Assembly: GCF_014652275.1 (NCBI RefSeq)
Contig: NZ_BMYM01000003.1
Span: 219,250 to 283,249, forward strand
Length of the DNA stretch: 64,000 nt
Source: Parahalioglobus pacificus
GTDB lineage: Bacteria > Pseudomonadota > Gammaproteobacteria > Pseudomonadales > Halieaceae
Direction: 5' to 3'
The position numbers were made by a program, and so were the translations under genes. Each line of letters begins with the position of its first letter. The stretch's first letter is position 1. Below, piece by piece: positions 44,507-55,860 of the stretch. A model generated the notes under the pieces. The model saw only the letters and a list, made by a program, of their open reading frames with translations. It was not told the origin of the DNA and made no database searches.

Positions 44507-47353
44507 ATGGACACCATACAGGTCCGCGGCGCACGCACGCACAACCTCAAGAATATCGACCTCGATATCCCGCGCGACAAACTGGTGGTGATCACCGGTT
44601 TGTCGGGATCAGGCAAGTCGTCCCTCGCCTTCGATACGCTCTATGCCGAGGGTCAACGGCGCTACGTAGAATCCCTGTCCACGTATGCCAGGCAGTTCCT
44701 ATCGATGATGGAAAAACCGGACATGGACCATATCGAGGGCCTGTCGCCGGCGATTTCCATTGAACAGAAATCCACGTCTCATAACCCGCGCTCCACTGTC
44801 GGCACCATTACGGAGATCTACGATTACCTGCGTCTGCTGTTTGCCCGAGTGGGTGAACCCCGCTGCCCAGACCACGATGTGAATCTGGAAGCCCAGACCG
44901 TCAGCCAGATGGTTGACGCTGTGCTGGCGCTACCGGAGGGCAGCAAGCTGATGCTGCTGGCGCCGGTGATCCGCGAGAGAAAGGGTGAGCATCTGCACGT
45001 TTTCGAGGAACTGCGCGCTGCGGGCTTTGTGCGCGCGCGCGTAGACGGCATTGTGGTTGACCTCGACGATGTACCCACCCTGGAGAAGAACAAGAAGCAT
45101 CGGATCGAAGTCATCGTGGATCGTTTCAAGGTGCGTGAGGATCTGGGCCTGCGCCTGGCAGAGTCCTTTGAAACAGCCCTGGATCTTACCGACGGTTTGG
45201 CCTCCGTGGTGTATATGGACGGTGATGGCGACGACCTCTTGTTTTCTGCCCGCTTCGCCTGCCCAGTTTGTGGCCACAGCATTGATGAGTTGGAACCGAG
45301 ACTGTTTTCCTTCAACAACCCGGCCGGTGCCTGCCCCTCCTGCGACGGGCTCGGCATCAAGCAGTACTTCGATGAAAGCCGTATCGTTCAGCACCCGGAA
45401 GCAAGTCTGGCAGAAGGCGCCATCCGGGGCTGGGACAGGCGCAATGTGTACTACTTTCACATGCTCAGCTCCCTGGCAGAGCACTACGACTTTGACATCG
45501 ATCTGCCTTTCGAAAAGCTCTCGAAAAAGCACCGGCAGGTCATCCTGCACGGCAGCGGTAAAGAAGAGATCGCTTTTGCGTATGTGAATGATCGCGGCGA
45601 TGTCTTCCAGCGCACGCATTCCTTTGAAGGCATCATTCCCAACATGGAGCGCCGCTACCGGGATACCGACAGCCAGTCGGTGCGTGAGGACCTGGCCAAG
45701 TTTCTGGCGACAGCGCCCTGCCCTGACTGTCACGGTACGCGCCTGCGACGCGATGCCCGACACGTATTCGTCGATGAGCGCACTCTACCCTCCGTGACCG
45801 GCATGGCCGTGGGCGATGCACAAGCCTACTTCGAGCAACTGGTGTTGGATGGCCGCAAAGGCGAAATTGCCGACAAAATCGTAAAAGAGCTGCGTGCACG
45901 CTACCGCTTCCTGGTAGACGTGGGCCTGAATTACCTCACCCTGGACCGCAGTGCAGAAACCCTGTCTGGCGGGGAAGCTCAACGAATTCGACTGGCCTCG
46001 CAGATTGGCGCGGGGCTCGTTGGCGTCATGTACATCCTGGATGAACCTTCTATTGGCCTGCACCAACGCGACAATGAGCGATTGCTGAACACGCTGACCC
46101 ATCTTCGCGACCTCGGCAATACCGTGCTGGTGGTGGAGCATGACGAAGATGCAATCCGCACGGCGGACCACATTATCGACATCGGCCCGGGCGCAGGCGT
46201 ACACGGTGGCGAGATCGTTGCTGAGGGACCACTGAAAAGCATTATCAAGAGCAAAGACTCCCTCACAGGCGACTACCTCTCAGGCAAACGCAAAGTCGAG
46301 ATTCCCTCGCAGCGGCATGCACCCGACCCCGATCGGATGTTGGTGCTAAGCGGCGCTAGCGGCAATAACCTGAACGACGTCACGCTGGAGATCCCGATTG
46401 GTCTGCTCACCTGTGTCACTGGTGTTTCGGGATCCGGGAAATCCACGCTGATCAACGCCACCCTCTATCCCCTGGCAGCAACCGAGCTGAATGGCGCAAC
46501 GACGCTCAATCCAGCCGCGCACGAGGCAATAGCCGGGCTGGATCTGATCGATAAGTGCATTGATATTGACCAAAGCCCCATCGGTCGCACACCACGCTCT
46601 AACCCCGCCACTTACACGGGCATTTTCACCGCCATCCGCGACCTGTTTGCTGGCACTCAGGAAGCGCGTTCACGGGGCTACAAACCTGGCCGATTCAGCT
46701 TTAACGTAAAGGGCGGCCGCTGTGAGGCCTGTCAGGGCGACGGTGTCACCAAGGTAGAGATGCACTTCCTACCAGACATTTACGTGCCCTGTGACGTCTG
46801 TAAGGGCAAGCGCTACAACCGCGAAACCCTGGAGATTCGCTACAAAGGCAAGAACATCCACGAAGTCTTGGACATGACAGTTGAGGATGCCCTGGCATTT
46901 TTTGAAGCCGTGCCGGCGATAGCCCGTAAGCTACAAACGCTCATGGATGTAGGTTTGTCCTATATTCGCCTTGGGCAGGCCGCCACCACACTGTCGGGAG
47001 GCGAGGCCCAGCGCGTCAAACTGTCCAGAGAACTGTCAAAGCGGGACACTGGCAACACGCTTTATATACTGGATGAGCCCACAACCGGCCTGCATTTTGA
47101 GGACATCAAGCAGTTGTTAGAAGTGCTGCACCGACTGCGGGACCACGGCAATACCGTCGTCATCATCGAGCACAACCTCGATGTCGTAAAAACCGCAGAC
47201 TGGGTGGTCGATCTGGGTCCGGAAGGCGGTAGCGGCGGTGGCCAGATTGTCGCCACCGGCACACCTGAAGCGGTTGCCAAGGTGAAGGGCTCACACACCG
47301 GGCGATTCCTAGCACCCATGCTGAAACCAAAGAAGGGGCGCAAGGCGGCCTGA
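44507..47353 (+). CDS. uvrA: Excinuclease ABC subunit A
   Basis: 948 residues (E. coli 940). Two ABC ATPase modules: Walker [10 protein letters not shown] (about 31-39) and GVSGSGKST, signatures [12 protein letters not shown] and [12 protein letters not shown]. There are zinc modules CPVC/CPSC and CEAC/CDVC, the latter after the [14 protein letters not shown] turn. It finds bulky DNA lesions and loads UvrB. The ATG at 44507 matches the family start [15 protein letters not shown]; the upstream open frame overlaps the promoter. Its TGA directly abuts the TCA (stop complement) of the convergent SMP-30 gene, forming TGATCA. Confidence 0.98.
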   Translation: MDTIQVRGARTHNLKNIDLDIPRDKLVVITGLSGSGKSSLAFDTLYAEGQRRYVESLSTYARQFLSMMEKPDMDHIEGLSPAISIEQKSTSHNPRSTVGTITEIYDYLRLLFARVGEPRCPDHDVNLEAQTVSQMVDAVLALPEGSKLMLLAPVIRERKGEHLHVFEELRAAGFVRARVDGIVVDLDDVPTLEKNKKHRIEVIVDRFKVREDLGLRLAESFETALDLTDGLASVVYMDGDGDDLLFSARFACPVCGHSIDELEPRLFSFNNPAGACPSCDGLGIKQYFDESRIVQHPEASLAEGAIRGWDRRNVYYFHMLSSLAEHYDFDIDLPFEKLSKKHRQVILHGSGKEEIAFAYVNDRGDVFQRTHSFEGIIPNMERRYRDTDSQSVREDLAKFLATAPCPDCHGTRLRRDARHVFVDERTLPSVTGMAVGDAQAYFEQLVLDGRKGEIADKIVKELRARYRFLVDVGLNYLTLDRSAETLSGGEAQRIRLASQIGAGLVGVMYILDEPSIGLHQRDNERLLNTLTHLRDLGNTVLVVEHDEDAIRTADHIIDIGPGAGVHGGEIVAEGPLKSIIKSKDSLTGDYLSGKRKVEIPSQRHAPDPDRMLVLSGASGNNLNDVTLEIPIGLLTCVTGVSGSGKSTLINATLYPLAATELNGATTLNPAAHEAIAGLDLIDKCIDIDQSPIGRTPRSNPATYTGIFTAIRDLFAGTQEARSRGYKPGRFSFNVKGGRCEACQGDGVTKVEMHFLPDIYVPCDVCKGKRYNRETLEIRYKGKNIHEVLDMTVEDALAFFEAVPAIARKLQTLMDVGLSYIRLGQAATTLSGGEAQRVKLSRELSKRDTGNTLYILDEPTTGLHFEDIKQLLEVLHRLRDHGNTVVIIEHNLDVVKTADWVVDLGPEGGSGGGQIVATGTPEAVAKVKGSHTGRFLAPMLKPKKGRKAA

Positions 47354-48226
47354 TCAGGGACAGCCTGCACCGGGGCTCTCCACTGCTATAGCTTCCACTC
47401 GGCCCGCACGTTCGCGGGTCGCCACTTGTTTGTCAGCGCCCTTGGCCGTCATCGCGAACAATTGACGTCCATCCTCTCCACCTAACATGCAGGCATAGCA
47501 GTTTTGCGTGGTTTGCACACGCCTCACCGCACGTCCGCCTTCTGACACAAGAAAACATTCGGGGGCCAGGGCATTGGCGACCCAGACGTTACCTTCGGCA
47601 TCCAGAGCAATACCGTCCGGTGCAATGCCTTCCAGTGCCGCCCAAACCCGCCTGTTGGCCAGTGTGCCGTCGGCCGTGATATCGAACGCCGTAAGGCGAG
47701 CACCGAGTGTTTCGGCAATAATCAGTGTGTCGCCGTCAGGGGTAATCACAGTGCCATTGGGAAACGCCATATCGGCAGCGGCACAGTGAGCACTGCCATC
47801 GGGATCGACTCTCACGAGGTTGGTGGTGGAAACATCGGCCAGCACGCGCTCCATGCCCTGACTGCGGATGGCGGTATCCAGATCAAAGCCAAAATTGCCC
47901 ACCCAGGCCCTACCCTGGTTGTCGACAGTCATGTCGTTGCACATAAAGCGCGCCAAGTCTGTAAGGTCCGCATGCACCACAAATCCGGTTGGTGTTTCGC
48001 GCAAAACCTGCAGCCGCTGCATAGCGACCACTAATAGAGCCCCGTCGGGCAGCCACCCAAGGCCAGATGGCTGGTCGTCAAAGGTATGCTCAGTGCGAAC
48101 ATCACCGCTGGTGCCCATAGACTTCACCGCATGATCGTAGAAATCACTGAACCAAAGGCGACCGGCGTGCCAACGTGGCCCCTCTCCGAAGTACAGCCCC
48201 TCTGCAACAATCTGTGTGTCAGCCAT
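47354..48226 (-). CDS. SMP-30/gluconolactonase/LRE family protein
   Basis: 290 residues forming a six-bladed beta-propeller of the SMP-30 type: EGLYFGEGPRWH at the first metal-binding Glu, SGLGWLPDG, NDMTVDNQGRAWVGNFG with the metal Asn/Asp, and PDGIALDAEGNVWVANAL. Family members are Ca/Zn lactonases acting on sugar lactones. The frame reaches 48253, but GGGAGA six bases before the ATG at 48226 supports the shorter form. No sugar catabolic genes are adjacent, so the substrate is open. Confidence 0.9.
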   Translation of the reverse strand: MADTQIVAEGLYFGEGPRWHAGRLWFSDFYDHAVKSMGTSGDVRTEHTFDDQPSGLGWLPDGALLVVAMQRLQVLRETPTGFVVHADLTDLARFMCNDMTVDNQGRAWVGNFGFDLDTAIRSQGMERVLADVSTTNLVRVDPDGSAHCAAADMAFPNGTVITPDGDTLIIAETLGARLTAFDITADGTLANRRVWAALEGIAPDGIALDAEGNVWVANALAPECFLVSEGGRAVRRVQTTQNCYACMLGGEDGRQLFAMTAKGADKQVATRERAGRVEAIAVESPGAGCP

Positions 48227-48273
48227 GTCTGTCTCCCGTGTTTCGTGAAGCATATCAGGACTGGAGACATATC

Positions 48274-48318
48274 GGTCGGGCCGCGTCCGGTCGGGCCGCG
48301 TCCGGTAGGGCCGCGATC
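48274..48318. repeat. Three tandem 15-bp repeats
   Basis: GGTCGGGCCGCGTCC occurs twice exactly (48274, 48289) and once with two changes (48304). It lies just upstream of the SMP-30 gene and downstream of the rplQ terminator. Confidence 0.8.
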
Positions 48319-48409
48319 ATTCGCCGGAGTCACCGCATTGCCTGAATCCTGTTCCCGAGAAACCGCGGCAACCAGATTGTTGTCAGGAGAGGCGTTTCAA
48401 ATTGCGGGC

Positions 48410-48439
48410 AAAAAAAAGCCGGGCAACGCCCGGCTTTTT
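48410..48439 (-). terminator. Intrinsic terminator of the alpha operon (rplQ)
   Basis: Minus strand: GCCGGGC-GTT-GCCCGGC then eight Ts, 30 bases after the rplQ stop. The other strand has five Ts, so it may act in both directions. Confidence 0.92.
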
Positions 48440-48464
48440 CATTCAGGAGATGGAGAGGCCTGAA

Positions 48465-48854
48465 TTAATCTTCGTCGCCATCAAACTGCTCGGGCTGAGG
48501 ACGATCAACCAGCTCAACATAGGCCATGGGCGCCTTGTCGCCAGCGCGGTAGCCGCACTTGAGAATGCGGATGTAACCACCGGGGCGCGCCTGGTAGCGC
48601 GGCCCGAGCTCACTGAAGAGCTTGCCCACTGCGGCCTTATTGCGCATACGGTCGAACGCCAGGCGACGGTTAGCCACGCTGTCTTTCTTCGCCAGCGTAA
48701 TCAGGGGCTCCGCATAGCTGCGCAGCTCCTTCGCCTTGGGCAAAGTGGTTTTAATGAGTTCGTGCTCAACCAACGAGATGGTCATGTTGCGGAACATGGC
48801 CTTGCGGTGCGAGCTGTTACGATTCAACTGACGTCCACTGTGACGATGACGCAT
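48465..48854 (-). CDS. rplQ: 50S ribosomal protein L17
   Basis: 129 residues, starting [20 protein letters not shown] as in all L17 proteins, with an acidic C-terminus. Last gene of the alpha operon, 62 bp after rpoA, followed by a strong terminator. Confidence 0.98.
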   Translation of the reverse strand: MRHRHSGRQLNRNSSHRKAMFRNMTISLVEHELIKTTLPKAKELRSYAEPLITLAKKDSVANRRLAFDRMRNKAAVGKLFSELGPRYQARPGGYIRILKCGYRAGDKAPMAYVELVDRPQPEQFDGDED

Positions 48855-48916
48855 TTTTCCAATCCTATAATGTCTGTGCTATCGCAGCACTTTCTAGCAA
48901 TTCGGTGGGGTGCGCA

Positions 48917-49921
48917 TTAAACGCTAAGCACCCGCTCGTCGTTCTTCAGGCTGGCGGGGGGCCAGTTGTCCAGGCGCATACCCAGAGACAAACCGCGTGA
49001 TGCCAGCACATCCTTGATCTCGGTGAGAGACTTCTTACCCAGGTTCGGGGTCTTCAGCAGCTCAACCTCAGTACGCTGCACCAGATCGCCGATGTAGTAA
49101 ATGTTTTCCGCCTTGAGACAGTTGGCTGAACGTACGGTCAGCTCCAGATCGTCAACCGGGCGCAGCAGAATGGGATCAACCTCATCCTCTTCCACCAGCG
49201 CTTCAGATTCGGACTCAGACTCGAGGTCTACGAAGACAGCCAGCTGCTGCTGCAGAATCGTCGCTGCACGACGAATGGCGTCTTCAGGGTCGATGGTGCC
49301 ATTGGTTTCCAGATCCAGAACCAGCTTGTCCAGGTCAGTACGCTGCTCTACACGGGCTGCTTCTACCACGTAGGAAACGCGGTGAACGGGTGAAAACGTA
49401 GCGTCCAACTGTAGACGGCCAATGGAACGGGTTTCCTCTTCGGGATTCTCACGAGAATCCGCAGGCGAGTAGCCACGACCACGAGCGACGGTCAGACGCA
49501 TCATAATGTCTGAGTTGTCGTTCAGGTGGCAGATCACGTGCTCCGGGTTACGGATCTCGATATCGTGATCAACCTGAATATCGCCAGCTGTTACCGGGCC
49601 AGGACCTTTTTTGGTCAGGGTGATTTCAGCCTCGTCCTTGCCGTTCATCACAAGGGCAACACCCTTGAGGTTCAGCAGGATCTCAATAACATCTTCCTGT
49701 ACGCCCTCGATGGCAGAGTACTCATGCAGTACACCATCGATTTCGACTTCGGTGATCGCGCAGCCGGGCATGGACGACAGCAGAATACGACGCAGGGCAT
49801 TGCCCAACGTGTGGCCAAAGCCACGCTCCAGCGGCTCCAGAGTTACCTGGGCGCGGGTTCCGCTCTTCTGATCGACGTCGATCTTGTGCGGAGTCAGTAA
49901 TTCTTTAACAGCACTTTGCAT
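48917..49921 (-). CDS. rpoA: RNA polymerase alpha subunit
   Basis: 334 residues (E. coli 329). The N-terminal assembly domain includes [20 protein letters not shown]; the C-terminal domain, after an acidic linker ([15 protein letters not shown]), contains [18 protein letters not shown] and the helix-hairpin-helix that contacts UP elements and activators. It lies between rpsD and rplQ in the alpha operon. Confidence 0.98.
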   Translation of the reverse strand: MQSAVKELLTPHKIDVDQKSGTRAQVTLEPLERGFGHTLGNALRRILLSSMPGCAITEVEIDGVLHEYSAIEGVQEDVIEILLNLKGVALVMNGKDEAEITLTKKGPGPVTAGDIQVDHDIEIRNPEHVICHLNDNSDIMMRLTVARGRGYSPADSRENPEEETRSIGRLQLDATFSPVHRVSYVVEAARVEQRTDLDKLVLDLETNGTIDPEDAIRRAATILQQQLAVFVDLESESESEALVEEDEVDPILLRPVDDLELTVRSANCLKAENIYYIGDLVQRTEVELLKTPNLGKKSLTEIKDVLASRGLSLGMRLDNWPPASLKNDERVLSV

Positions 49922-49960
49922 AGGGCACCTGTAGCTAAGTATTCGTTACTTGGAAGCGGA

Positions 49961-50581
49961 TTACTTGGAGTAAAGCTCCACAATCAGGTTTTCATTGATC
50001 TCTGAGGACAAGTCCTGACGATCAGGTACCGCTTTGAACACACCTTCGAGCTTAGTGGCGTCAACTTCAATCCACTCAGGCTCGCCACGCTGTGCTGCAA
50101 GCGCCAGGGCAGACTGAACGCGCAGCTGCTTCTTGGCCTTTTCGCGCAGTGATACAACATCACCGGCTTTCACCTGGTACGAGGCGATGTTTACCACTGT
50201 GCCATTCACAAGGATGGCCTTATGAGCAACCATTTGACGCGCTTCTGCGCGCGTAGCGCCAAAGCCCATACGGTAAACAACGTTGTCCAGACGGCTCTCC
50301 AACAGCTGCAGCAGGTTCTCACCGGTTGCACCCTTCAGGCGGGCCGCTTCCTTGTAGTAGTTACGGAACTGCTTTTCCAGAACGCCATAGATGCGACGTA
50401 CTTTCTGCTTTTCACGCAACTGAATGCCATAGTCAGACAGGCGGCCACGACGGGCACCGTGCTGACCGGGCGCTGATTCGGGTTTGCACTTGCTATCGAG
50501 TGAACGAACACCGCTCTTAAGGAACAGGTCGGTGCCTTCGCGGCGCGACAGCTTACACTTGGGTCCAATATATCTAGCCAT
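49961..50581 (-). CDS. rpsD: 30S ribosomal protein S4
   Basis: 206 residues, exactly the E. coli length, from the ATG at 50581 ([20 protein letters not shown]). The longer open frame upstream enters rpsK and is not used. It has an S4 RNA-binding domain in the C-terminal half. In E. coli S4 represses the alpha operon by binding the leader before rpsM. Two cysteines survive in the N-terminal region (KCKL, SKCKP), not a full zinc motif. Confidence 0.98.
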   Translation of the reverse strand: MARYIGPKCKLSRREGTDLFLKSGVRSLDSKCKPESAPGQHGARRGRLSDYGIQLREKQKVRRIYGVLEKQFRNYYKEAARLKGATGENLLQLLESRLDNVVYRMGFGATRAEARQMVAHKAILVNGTVVNIASYQVKAGDVVSLREKAKKQLRVQSALALAAQRGEPEWIEVDATKLEGVFKAVPDRQDLSSEINENLIVELYSK

Positions 50582-50595
50582 GATATTTCTTCCTA

Positions 50596-50988
50596 TTACA
50601 CGCGACGCTTCTTGGGCGGACGACAACCGTTGTGAGGCACAGGCGTCACATCGGTAATGTTGCTGATCTTGTAGCCACAAGCATTCAGCGCACGTACTGC
50701 AGATTCACGACCGGGCCCAGGGCCCTTAACGCGAACATCCAGATTTTTCAGACCATACTCTTTTGCCGCTTCGCCAGCGCGCTCTGCTGCTACCTGAGCA
50801 GCGAATGGCGTGCTCTTGCGAGAGCCGCGGAAACCGGAACCACCAGCCGTCGCCCAGCTCAGGGTATTACCCTGGCGGTCGGTGATAGTAATAATGGTGT
50901 TGTTGAAAGACGCGTGGACGTGGGCGATGCCGTCTGCCACTGTCTTGGTGATTTTCTTACGAGTGCCTTTGGCACCTGGCTTAGCCAT
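50596..50988 (-). CDS. rpsK: 30S ribosomal protein S11
   Basis: 130 residues ending in the invariant [15 protein letters not shown]. It forms the platform of the 30S subunit near the E site. It lies between rpsM (76 bp) and rpsD (14 bp). Confidence 0.98.
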   Translation of the reverse strand: MAKPGAKGTRKKITKTVADGIAHVHASFNNTIITITDRQGNTLSWATAGGSGFRGSRKSTPFAAQVAAERAGEAAKEYGLKNLDVRVKGPGPGRESAVRALNACGYKISNITDVTPVPHNGCRPPKKRRV

Positions 50989-51064
50989 AGTTAATTCCTA
51001 CTTTAATATCAACACTGCGCTACGGCGCAGCTACACTAAAAAGGATTCGCTGTTCGGTATCGAA

Positions 51065-51421
51065 TTACTTGCGAATCGGTTTGCGCGGGCCCTTACGGGT
51101 ACGTGCATTTGTCTTGGTGCGCTGACCGCGCAGCGGCAGACTGCGACGATGACGCAGACCGCGATTGCAGCCCAGATCCATCAGACGCTTGATGTTCATT
51201 GACACTTCACGACGCAGATCGCCTTCCACGGTCATTTCAGCGACCTTGGAACGCAGTGAATCCATCTGCTCTTCAGTGAGCTGCCCGATCTTGTCGCTTT
51301 CTGCAACACCGGTTTCGGCACACAGGCGCTTAGCCTGGGTACGGCCGACACCGAAGATGTAGGTCAGCGAGATAACAGCATGTTTGTTATCGGGTATGTT
51401 GACGCCGGCAATACGAGCCAT
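51065..51421 (-). CDS. rpsM: 30S ribosomal protein S13
   Basis: 118 residues, identical in length to E. coli, starting [19 protein letters not shown]; it contacts tRNA in the P site and bridges to the 50S. First gene of the alpha operon after a roughly 97-nt leader; GGAG lies eight bases before the ATG. Confidence 0.98.
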   Translation of the reverse strand: MARIAGVNIPDNKHAVISLTYIFGVGRTQAKRLCAETGVAESDKIGQLTEEQMDSLRSKVAEMTVEGDLRREVSMNIKRLMDLGCNRGLRHRRSLPLRGQRTKTNARTRKGPRKPIRK

Positions 51422-51524
51422 CCAACTTTCTCCAAATACTCAAATTGACGCATAGCGTGCCCACGCACGCACTCCAAGCCCCTGATTTAACTCAGTTTTG
51501 TGGACCGGAGGCGAAAGGCGCAGC

Positions 51525-51553
51525 ATTCTAGCGATATCGTTTCAAAAAATCAA
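51525..51553 (-). promoter_or_regulatory. Promoter of the alpha operon
   Basis: Minus strand: TTGATT, 17-bp spacer, TAGAAT, just downstream of rpmJ. The leader of about 97 nt before rpsM includes a GCGTGC/GCACGC hairpin and is where S4 would act if the E. coli control is conserved. Confidence 0.75.
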
Positions 51554-51566
51554 CAGCAGCAGCGAA

Positions 51567-51683
51567 TCAGCCCTGACGCTGCTTGTGGCGGGGATCGGTG
51601 TTACAGATCACACGCACCACGCCTTTGCGACGGACGACCTTGCAGTTCCTGCAGATCTTTTTCACAGAAGCACGTACTTTCAT
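51567..51683 (-). CDS. rpmJ: 50S ribosomal protein L36
   Basis: 38 residues, the standard length, starting [15 protein letters not shown]. It has an intact zinc ribbon (CxxC, then a Cys and a His), so it is the zinc-containing form. It lies between secY (29 bp) and the alpha operon promoter, closing the spc operon. Confidence 0.97.
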   Translation of the reverse strand: MKVRASVKKICRNCKVVRRKGVVRVICNTDPRHKQRQG

Positions 51684-51712
51684 CTCTACTCTCTCCGTTG
51701 TCCGACCGCGCT

Positions 51713-53041
51713 TTAACGAATGCGACCGGAACCACCATAATTCTTCAAGTTGGCCTTCTTCATCACCGAGTCATACTGGTGAGACATCAAGTGACTTTGC
51801 ACCTGGGCCATAAAGTCCATGACAACCACAACAACGATCAGCAACGAGGTACCACCCAGATAAAAGGGCACGTTCCACGTTACAACCAGGAACTGAGGCA
51901 TCAGGCACACCAGCGCAATGTACGCTGAGCCGAAGACCGTCAGTCTGGTCAACACGCCATCAATGTAGTTGGCGGTTTGCTGACCCGGGCGAATACCAGG
52001 CACAAAGGCACCGGAACGCTTCAGGTTGTCAGCCACTTCCTGCGGGTTGAACATCAACGCCGTATAGAAGAAGCAGAAAAACACAATAAACACCGTGAAC
52101 AACAAGATGTTCAGCGGCTGACCGGGACCAATAGCCACGGCCAAATCCTGCAGCCAATCAGCGCCATCACCACTACCCATCCACTGGGCAATCGATGCCG
52201 GGAACAGCAGGATGGAGCTGGCGAAAATTGCGGGGATCACACCCGCCATATTCACCTTCAGCGGCAGATGCGAGCTCTGCGCCTGGACCATCTTGCGCCC
52301 TTGTTGGCGCTTGGCGTAGTTCACCGTAATGCGACGCTGGCCGCGTTCGATGAACACAATCATGTAAATCACCGCAATGGCCAGTGCGAGGATAAACAGG
52401 AGAATCAGAATATTGATTTCACCCTGTCGCGCCTGCTCCAGCGACTGCCCGATCGCCGCCGGCAAACCCGCGACGATACCGGCGAAGATAAGCAGTGATA
52501 TACCGTTACCCACGCCCTTCTCTGTAATTTGCTCGCCCAGCCACATCATAAAGACGGCGCCAGTGACCAGGGAGGTAATAGCGATCACAAAAAACAGGAT
52601 CGAAGTGTCATATGACATTCCCTGGTTGGCCATGCCCACAGTCATCCCTGTGGCCTGAACAATGGCCAGCACTACCGTCAGGTAGCGCGTGTACTGGCTG
52701 ATCTTACGGCGGCCAGCCTCGCCCTCTTTCTTCAACTGCTCCAGCTGCGGTGTTACCGCTGACATCAGCTGCATAATGATGGATGCAGAGATGTAGGGCA
52801 TGATGCCCAGCGCCAAAATACTCATACGCTCCAGGGCACCGCCCGAGAACATATTGGCCAGCCCCAGAATCGTGCCCTGGTTCTGGTTAAACAGGGCCGC
52901 CAGCTGGGCGGGGTCTATACCGGGTACCGGTATATGCGTACCGATCCGGTAAACAATAATGGCCAGTAAAACAAAACGAAGGCGAGCAAAGAGCTCGCCC
53001 ATGCCTGCCTTATTGACCCCTGGCAGCTGACCTGTCGCCAT
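51713..53041 (-). CDS. secY: Protein translocase subunit SecY
   Basis: 442 residues (E. coli 443), ten transmembrane segments forming the SecYEG channel. [25 protein letters not shown] (in part) and the C5 loop [16 protein letters not shown] are clear. The ATG directly follows the rplO stop (TAAATG), so translation is probably coupled. Confidence 0.98.
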   Translation of the reverse strand: MATGQLPGVNKAGMGELFARLRFVLLAIIVYRIGTHIPVPGIDPAQLAALFNQNQGTILGLANMFSGGALERMSILALGIMPYISASIIMQLMSAVTPQLEQLKKEGEAGRRKISQYTRYLTVVLAIVQATGMTVGMANQGMSYDTSILFFVIAITSLVTGAVFMMWLGEQITEKGVGNGISLLIFAGIVAGLPAAIGQSLEQARQGEINILILLFILALAIAVIYMIVFIERGQRRITVNYAKRQQGRKMVQAQSSHLPLKVNMAGVIPAIFASSILLFPASIAQWMGSGDGADWLQDLAVAIGPGQPLNILLFTVFIVFFCFFYTALMFNPQEVADNLKRSGAFVPGIRPGQQTANYIDGVLTRLTVFGSAYIALVCLMPQFLVVTWNVPFYLGGTSLLIVVVVVMDFMAQVQSHLMSHQYDSVMKKANLKNYGGSGRIR

Positions 53042-53488
53042 TTAGTCCTCTACTTTTCCGCCTGCCTGCTCGATCGCTTCGCGCGCACCTTTGGTGACCG
53101 CGAGACCCTGGATCGTAAGCGCTCGGCTTAGTTCGCCAGACAGGAATACACGTGCGCGTGTCACGTTCTCTTTGACCAGGTCAGCCGCTTTAAGTGCCGC
53201 CAGATCTACAGTATCGCCATCTACCTTGTTCAACTCACCGAGACGAACTTGCGCAGTGGTGCGACCAATACGGGAAGAGAAGCCATACTTGGGCAGACGC
53301 TTCTGCAGAGGCATTTGACCACCCTCAAATCCGGGTGCAACCTTGCCGCCAGAGCGGGACTTCTGACCTTTGTGGCCGCGTCCTGCGGTTTTACCAACGC
53401 CGCTACCAATGCCGCGACCAACGCGCTTGGCATTTTTGCGGGCACCTGGCGCGGGGCTCAGGGTATTCAGTCGCATTACTTCAGACAT
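53042..53488 (-). CDS. rplO: 50S ribosomal protein L15
   Basis: 148 residues with the Gly-rich basic N-terminus ([21 protein letters not shown]). The ATG at 53488 has GAGGA seven bases upstream, adding four residues before the family MRLNTLSP start. It lies three bases after rpmD. Confidence 0.97.
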   Translation of the reverse strand: MSEVMRLNTLSPAPGARKNAKRVGRGIGSGVGKTAGRGHKGQKSRSGGKVAPGFEGGQMPLQKRLPKYGFSSRIGRTTAQVRLGELNKVDGDTVDLAALKAADLVKENVTRARVFLSGELSRALTIQGLAVTKGAREAIEQAGGKVED

Positions 53489-53491
53489 TGT

Positions 53492-53674
53492 TTAATCCTC
53501 AACCCGTACCAGGTAGTTAACCTTGTTGATCATGCCGCGTACCGACGGGGTATCTTCAACTTCGACCGTGTGACCAATACGACGCAGACCCAGGCCTGCA
53601 ACGCACGCCTTGTGGTTCTTCAGGCGACCATTGGTGCTCTTGATCTGCGTGACCTTGATAGTTGCTTTAGCCAT
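53492..53674 (-). CDS. rpmD: 50S ribosomal protein L30
   Basis: 60 residues (E. coli 59) with the L30 core ([26 protein letters not shown] in part). It lies between rpsE and rplO in the spc operon. Confidence 0.97.
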   Translation of the reverse strand: MAKATIKVTQIKSTNGRLKNHKACVAGLGLRRIGHTVEVEDTPSVRGMINKVNYLVRVED

Positions 53675-53692
53675 GACTGATCAGCTCGCTAA

Positions 53693-54205
53693 TTAGTTCA
53701 GAATTTCTTCGACGGACTTGCCACGCTTGGCTGCCACGTCTTCGGGTGCTGCCATGTCGCGCAGGCCATTAAAGGTTGCACGCACCACGTTCACCGGATT
53801 GGTAGAGCCGTAGCACTTCGCCAGTACGTTGTGTACGCCAGCAATTTCAAGCACGGCGCGCATAGCACCACCAGCAATAACGCCGGTACCTTCAGAGGCA
53901 GGCTGCATGTACACCTTTGACGCGCCGTGGCTCGCCTTAACCGGGTACTGGATCGTGCCATTGTTCAGCTCTACGCTGATCATGTTGCGACGTGCAGCTT
54001 CCATTGCCTTCTGGATGGCGACAGGCACTTCACGCGCCTTACCGCGACCGAAGCCAACCTTACCGTTGCCGTCGCCTACTACTGTCAGTGCGGTAAAACC
54101 AAAGATACGACCACCTTTGACCACCTTGGCAACACGGTTGACCTGAACCAGTTTTTCCTGGAGGTCACCATCCTGTTGCTGCTTCTTTTGATCGTTGAAA
54201 GCCAT
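53693..54205 (-). CDS. rpsE: 30S ribosomal protein S5
   Basis: 170 residues with the double-stranded RNA-binding-like N-domain ([20 protein letters not shown]) and the [14 protein letters not shown] region. It supports translational accuracy. It lies nine bases after rplR. Confidence 0.98.
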   Translation of the reverse strand: MAFNDQKKQQQDGDLQEKLVQVNRVAKVVKGGRIFGFTALTVVGDGNGKVGFGRGKAREVPVAIQKAMEAARRNMISVELNNGTIQYPVKASHGASKVYMQPASEGTGVIAGGAMRAVLEIAGVHNVLAKCYGSTNPVNVVRATFNGLRDMAAPEDVAAKRGKSVEEILN

Positions 54206-54214
54206 AGTTCTACC

Positions 54215-54565
54215 TTAGAATTCCAGTCCACTTTCACGCGCTGCGTCGGCCAGTGCCTTAACGCGCCCGTGGTACTTGTAACCGCCGCGATCGAAAGCCA
54301 CTTTCTCGATACCGGCTTCCTTGGCACGCTCAGCAACCAGCTTACCTACAGCAGCAGCAGCTTCTACGTTGCCTGTCTTGCCACCACGCAGATCAGAATC
54401 CAGCGTGGAAGCACTCGCCAGCACCTTGTCGCCACTGGCAGCAATAATCTGCGCATAGATGTGACGCGGGGTGCGGTGCACACTCAGGCGGTTAACGCCC
54501 TGGGTGCGCATGCGGATGCGTGAGCGACGTGCGCGACGCAGTCTTGAATCGTTCTTTGCACTCAT
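54215..54565 (-). CDS. rplR: 50S ribosomal protein L18
   Basis: 116 residues; the 5S rRNA-binding protein, with [16 protein letters not shown] and the C-terminal [20 protein letters not shown]. It lies between rplF and rpsE. Confidence 0.98.
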   Translation of the reverse strand: MSAKNDSRLRRARRSRIRMRTQGVNRLSVHRTPRHIYAQIIAASGDKVLASASTLDSDLRGGKTGNVEAAAAVGKLVAERAKEAGIEKVAFDRGGYKYHGRVKALADAARESGLEF

Positions 54566-54575
54566 CTCAACTTAC

Positions 54576-55103
54576 CTACTTCTTCTTGGCTTCTTTACGA
54601 CGAACGTACTCGTCTGCGTAACGAATGCCCTTACCTTTGTAAGGCTCCGGCGGACGGTAGGCACGGATCTCAGCCGCTGCCTGGCCCACGGCCTGCTTGT
54701 CGATACCCTTAACCACAACCTCTGTCTGGCTGGGTGTTTCGGCGGTGACACCTTCTGGGAGCTCGTGATCAACCGGGTGGGACAGACCCACAGTCAGGTT
54801 GACGCTCTTACCAGATGCCTTGGCACGATAACCAACGCCGTTCAGTACCAGCTTCTTCTCCCAGCCTGCGCTTACGCCAACAACCATGTTGTTGATCAGC
54901 GCACGAGTAGTACCCGCCATGGCTTTGGCCTTGTCACTGTCATAAGCGACATTCAGAACGTTGTCGTTCTGATTGACCTGCACGCCCTCGGTCAGGGAGA
55001 GCTCCAGGGAACCTTTACTTCCCTTTACGGTGAGCTGGCTGCCGTCAACTTTGACTTCGACGCCACTGGGCAGCTCGACCGGATTATTTGCAACTCTAGA
55101 CAT
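54576..55103 (-). CDS. rplF: 50S ribosomal protein L6
   Basis: 175 residues (E. coli 177) with the two-domain L6 fold and the C-terminal signature [18 protein letters not shown]. It lies near the sarcin-ricin loop. It is 27 bp after rpsH. Confidence 0.98.
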   Translation of the reverse strand: MSRVANNPVELPSGVEVKVDGSQLTVKGSKGSLELSLTEGVQVNQNDNVLNVAYDSDKAKAMAGTTRALINNMVVGVSAGWEKKLVLNGVGYRAKASGKSVNLTVGLSHPVDHELPEGVTAETPSQTEVVVKGIDKQAVGQAAAEIRAYRPPEPYKGKGIRYADEYVRRKEAKKK

Positions 55104-55130
55104 GTCTATTGCTCTTTAATGCAGTAAATC

Positions 55131-55526
55131 TTAGAAAACCGTGCAGAGCACTTCACCGCCAACACCGGCCGCACGAGCGGCGCGATCGGTCATCACGCCG
55201 CGAGACGTGGACACAATGGCAATTCCAAGACCGCCGCGCACAGAGGGCAGTTCACCCTTGCCGGCGTAGTTACGAAGACCAGGACGGCTGATACGATCGA
55301 TCTCGGCAATAACAGGCTTACCCTGGTAGTACTTAAGGTCGATGCTCAGACGCGGCTTGCTGCCCTCTTCCGAGGTGGAGAAGCCCGTGATATAACCTTC
55401 TTCCTTCAAAACATTCGCCACCGCAGCTTTCAGCTTGGAACCGGGCATTTCTACCTGGGCCTTGCCAGCCATTTGCGCGTTGCGAATGCGTGTCAGCATA
55501 TCTGACAGAGGATCTTGCATACTCAT
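55131..55526 (-). CDS. rpsH: 30S ribosomal protein S8
   Basis: 131 residues, starting [18 protein letters not shown]; it ends with the S8 signature ([20 protein letters not shown]). It binds helix 21 of 16S rRNA and in E. coli represses the spc operon at the rplE start region. Confidence 0.98.
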   Translation of the reverse strand: MSMQDPLSDMLTRIRNAQMAGKAQVEMPGSKLKAAVANVLKEEGYITGFSTSEEGSKPRLSIDLKYYQGKPVIAEIDRISRPGLRNYAGKGELPSVRGGLGIAIVSTSRGVMTDRAARAAGVGGEVLCTVF

Positions 55527-55542
55527 AGTCTATTTCTCTCCG

Positions 55543-55848
55543 TTACCAGCTGGCTTTAACCAGACCTGGTACATCACCGCGCATAGCAGCTTCACGCAGC
55601 TTGTTACGGCACAGGCCAAACTTACGATATACGGCGTGTGGACGACCGGTTACCTGACAGCGACGCTGCTGACGCACCGGGCTGGCATCGCGAGGCAGTT
55701 TCTGCAAAGCGACCTGAGCATTCCACTTGTCGTCATCTGACGCGTTGGGATCCTTGAGGATTGCCTTCAGTTCTGCACGCTTGCCAGCAAACTTGGCCAC
55801 CATGCGAGTACGCTTGTTCTCGCGCGCGATCATCGATTTCTTAGCCAT
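55543..55848 (-). CDS. rpsN: 30S ribosomal protein S14 (zinc-free form)
   Basis: 101 residues, the long zinc-independent form: the region that holds CxxC pairs in short S14 proteins reads [20 protein letters not shown]. It lies between rplE and rpsH. Confidence 0.98.
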   Translation of the reverse strand: MAKKSMIARENKRTRMVAKFAGKRAELKAILKDPNASDDDKWNAQVALQKLPRDASPVRQQRRCQVTGRPHAVYRKFGLCRNKLREAAMRGDVPGLVKASW

Positions 55849-55860
55849 CTATAAAGCCTC

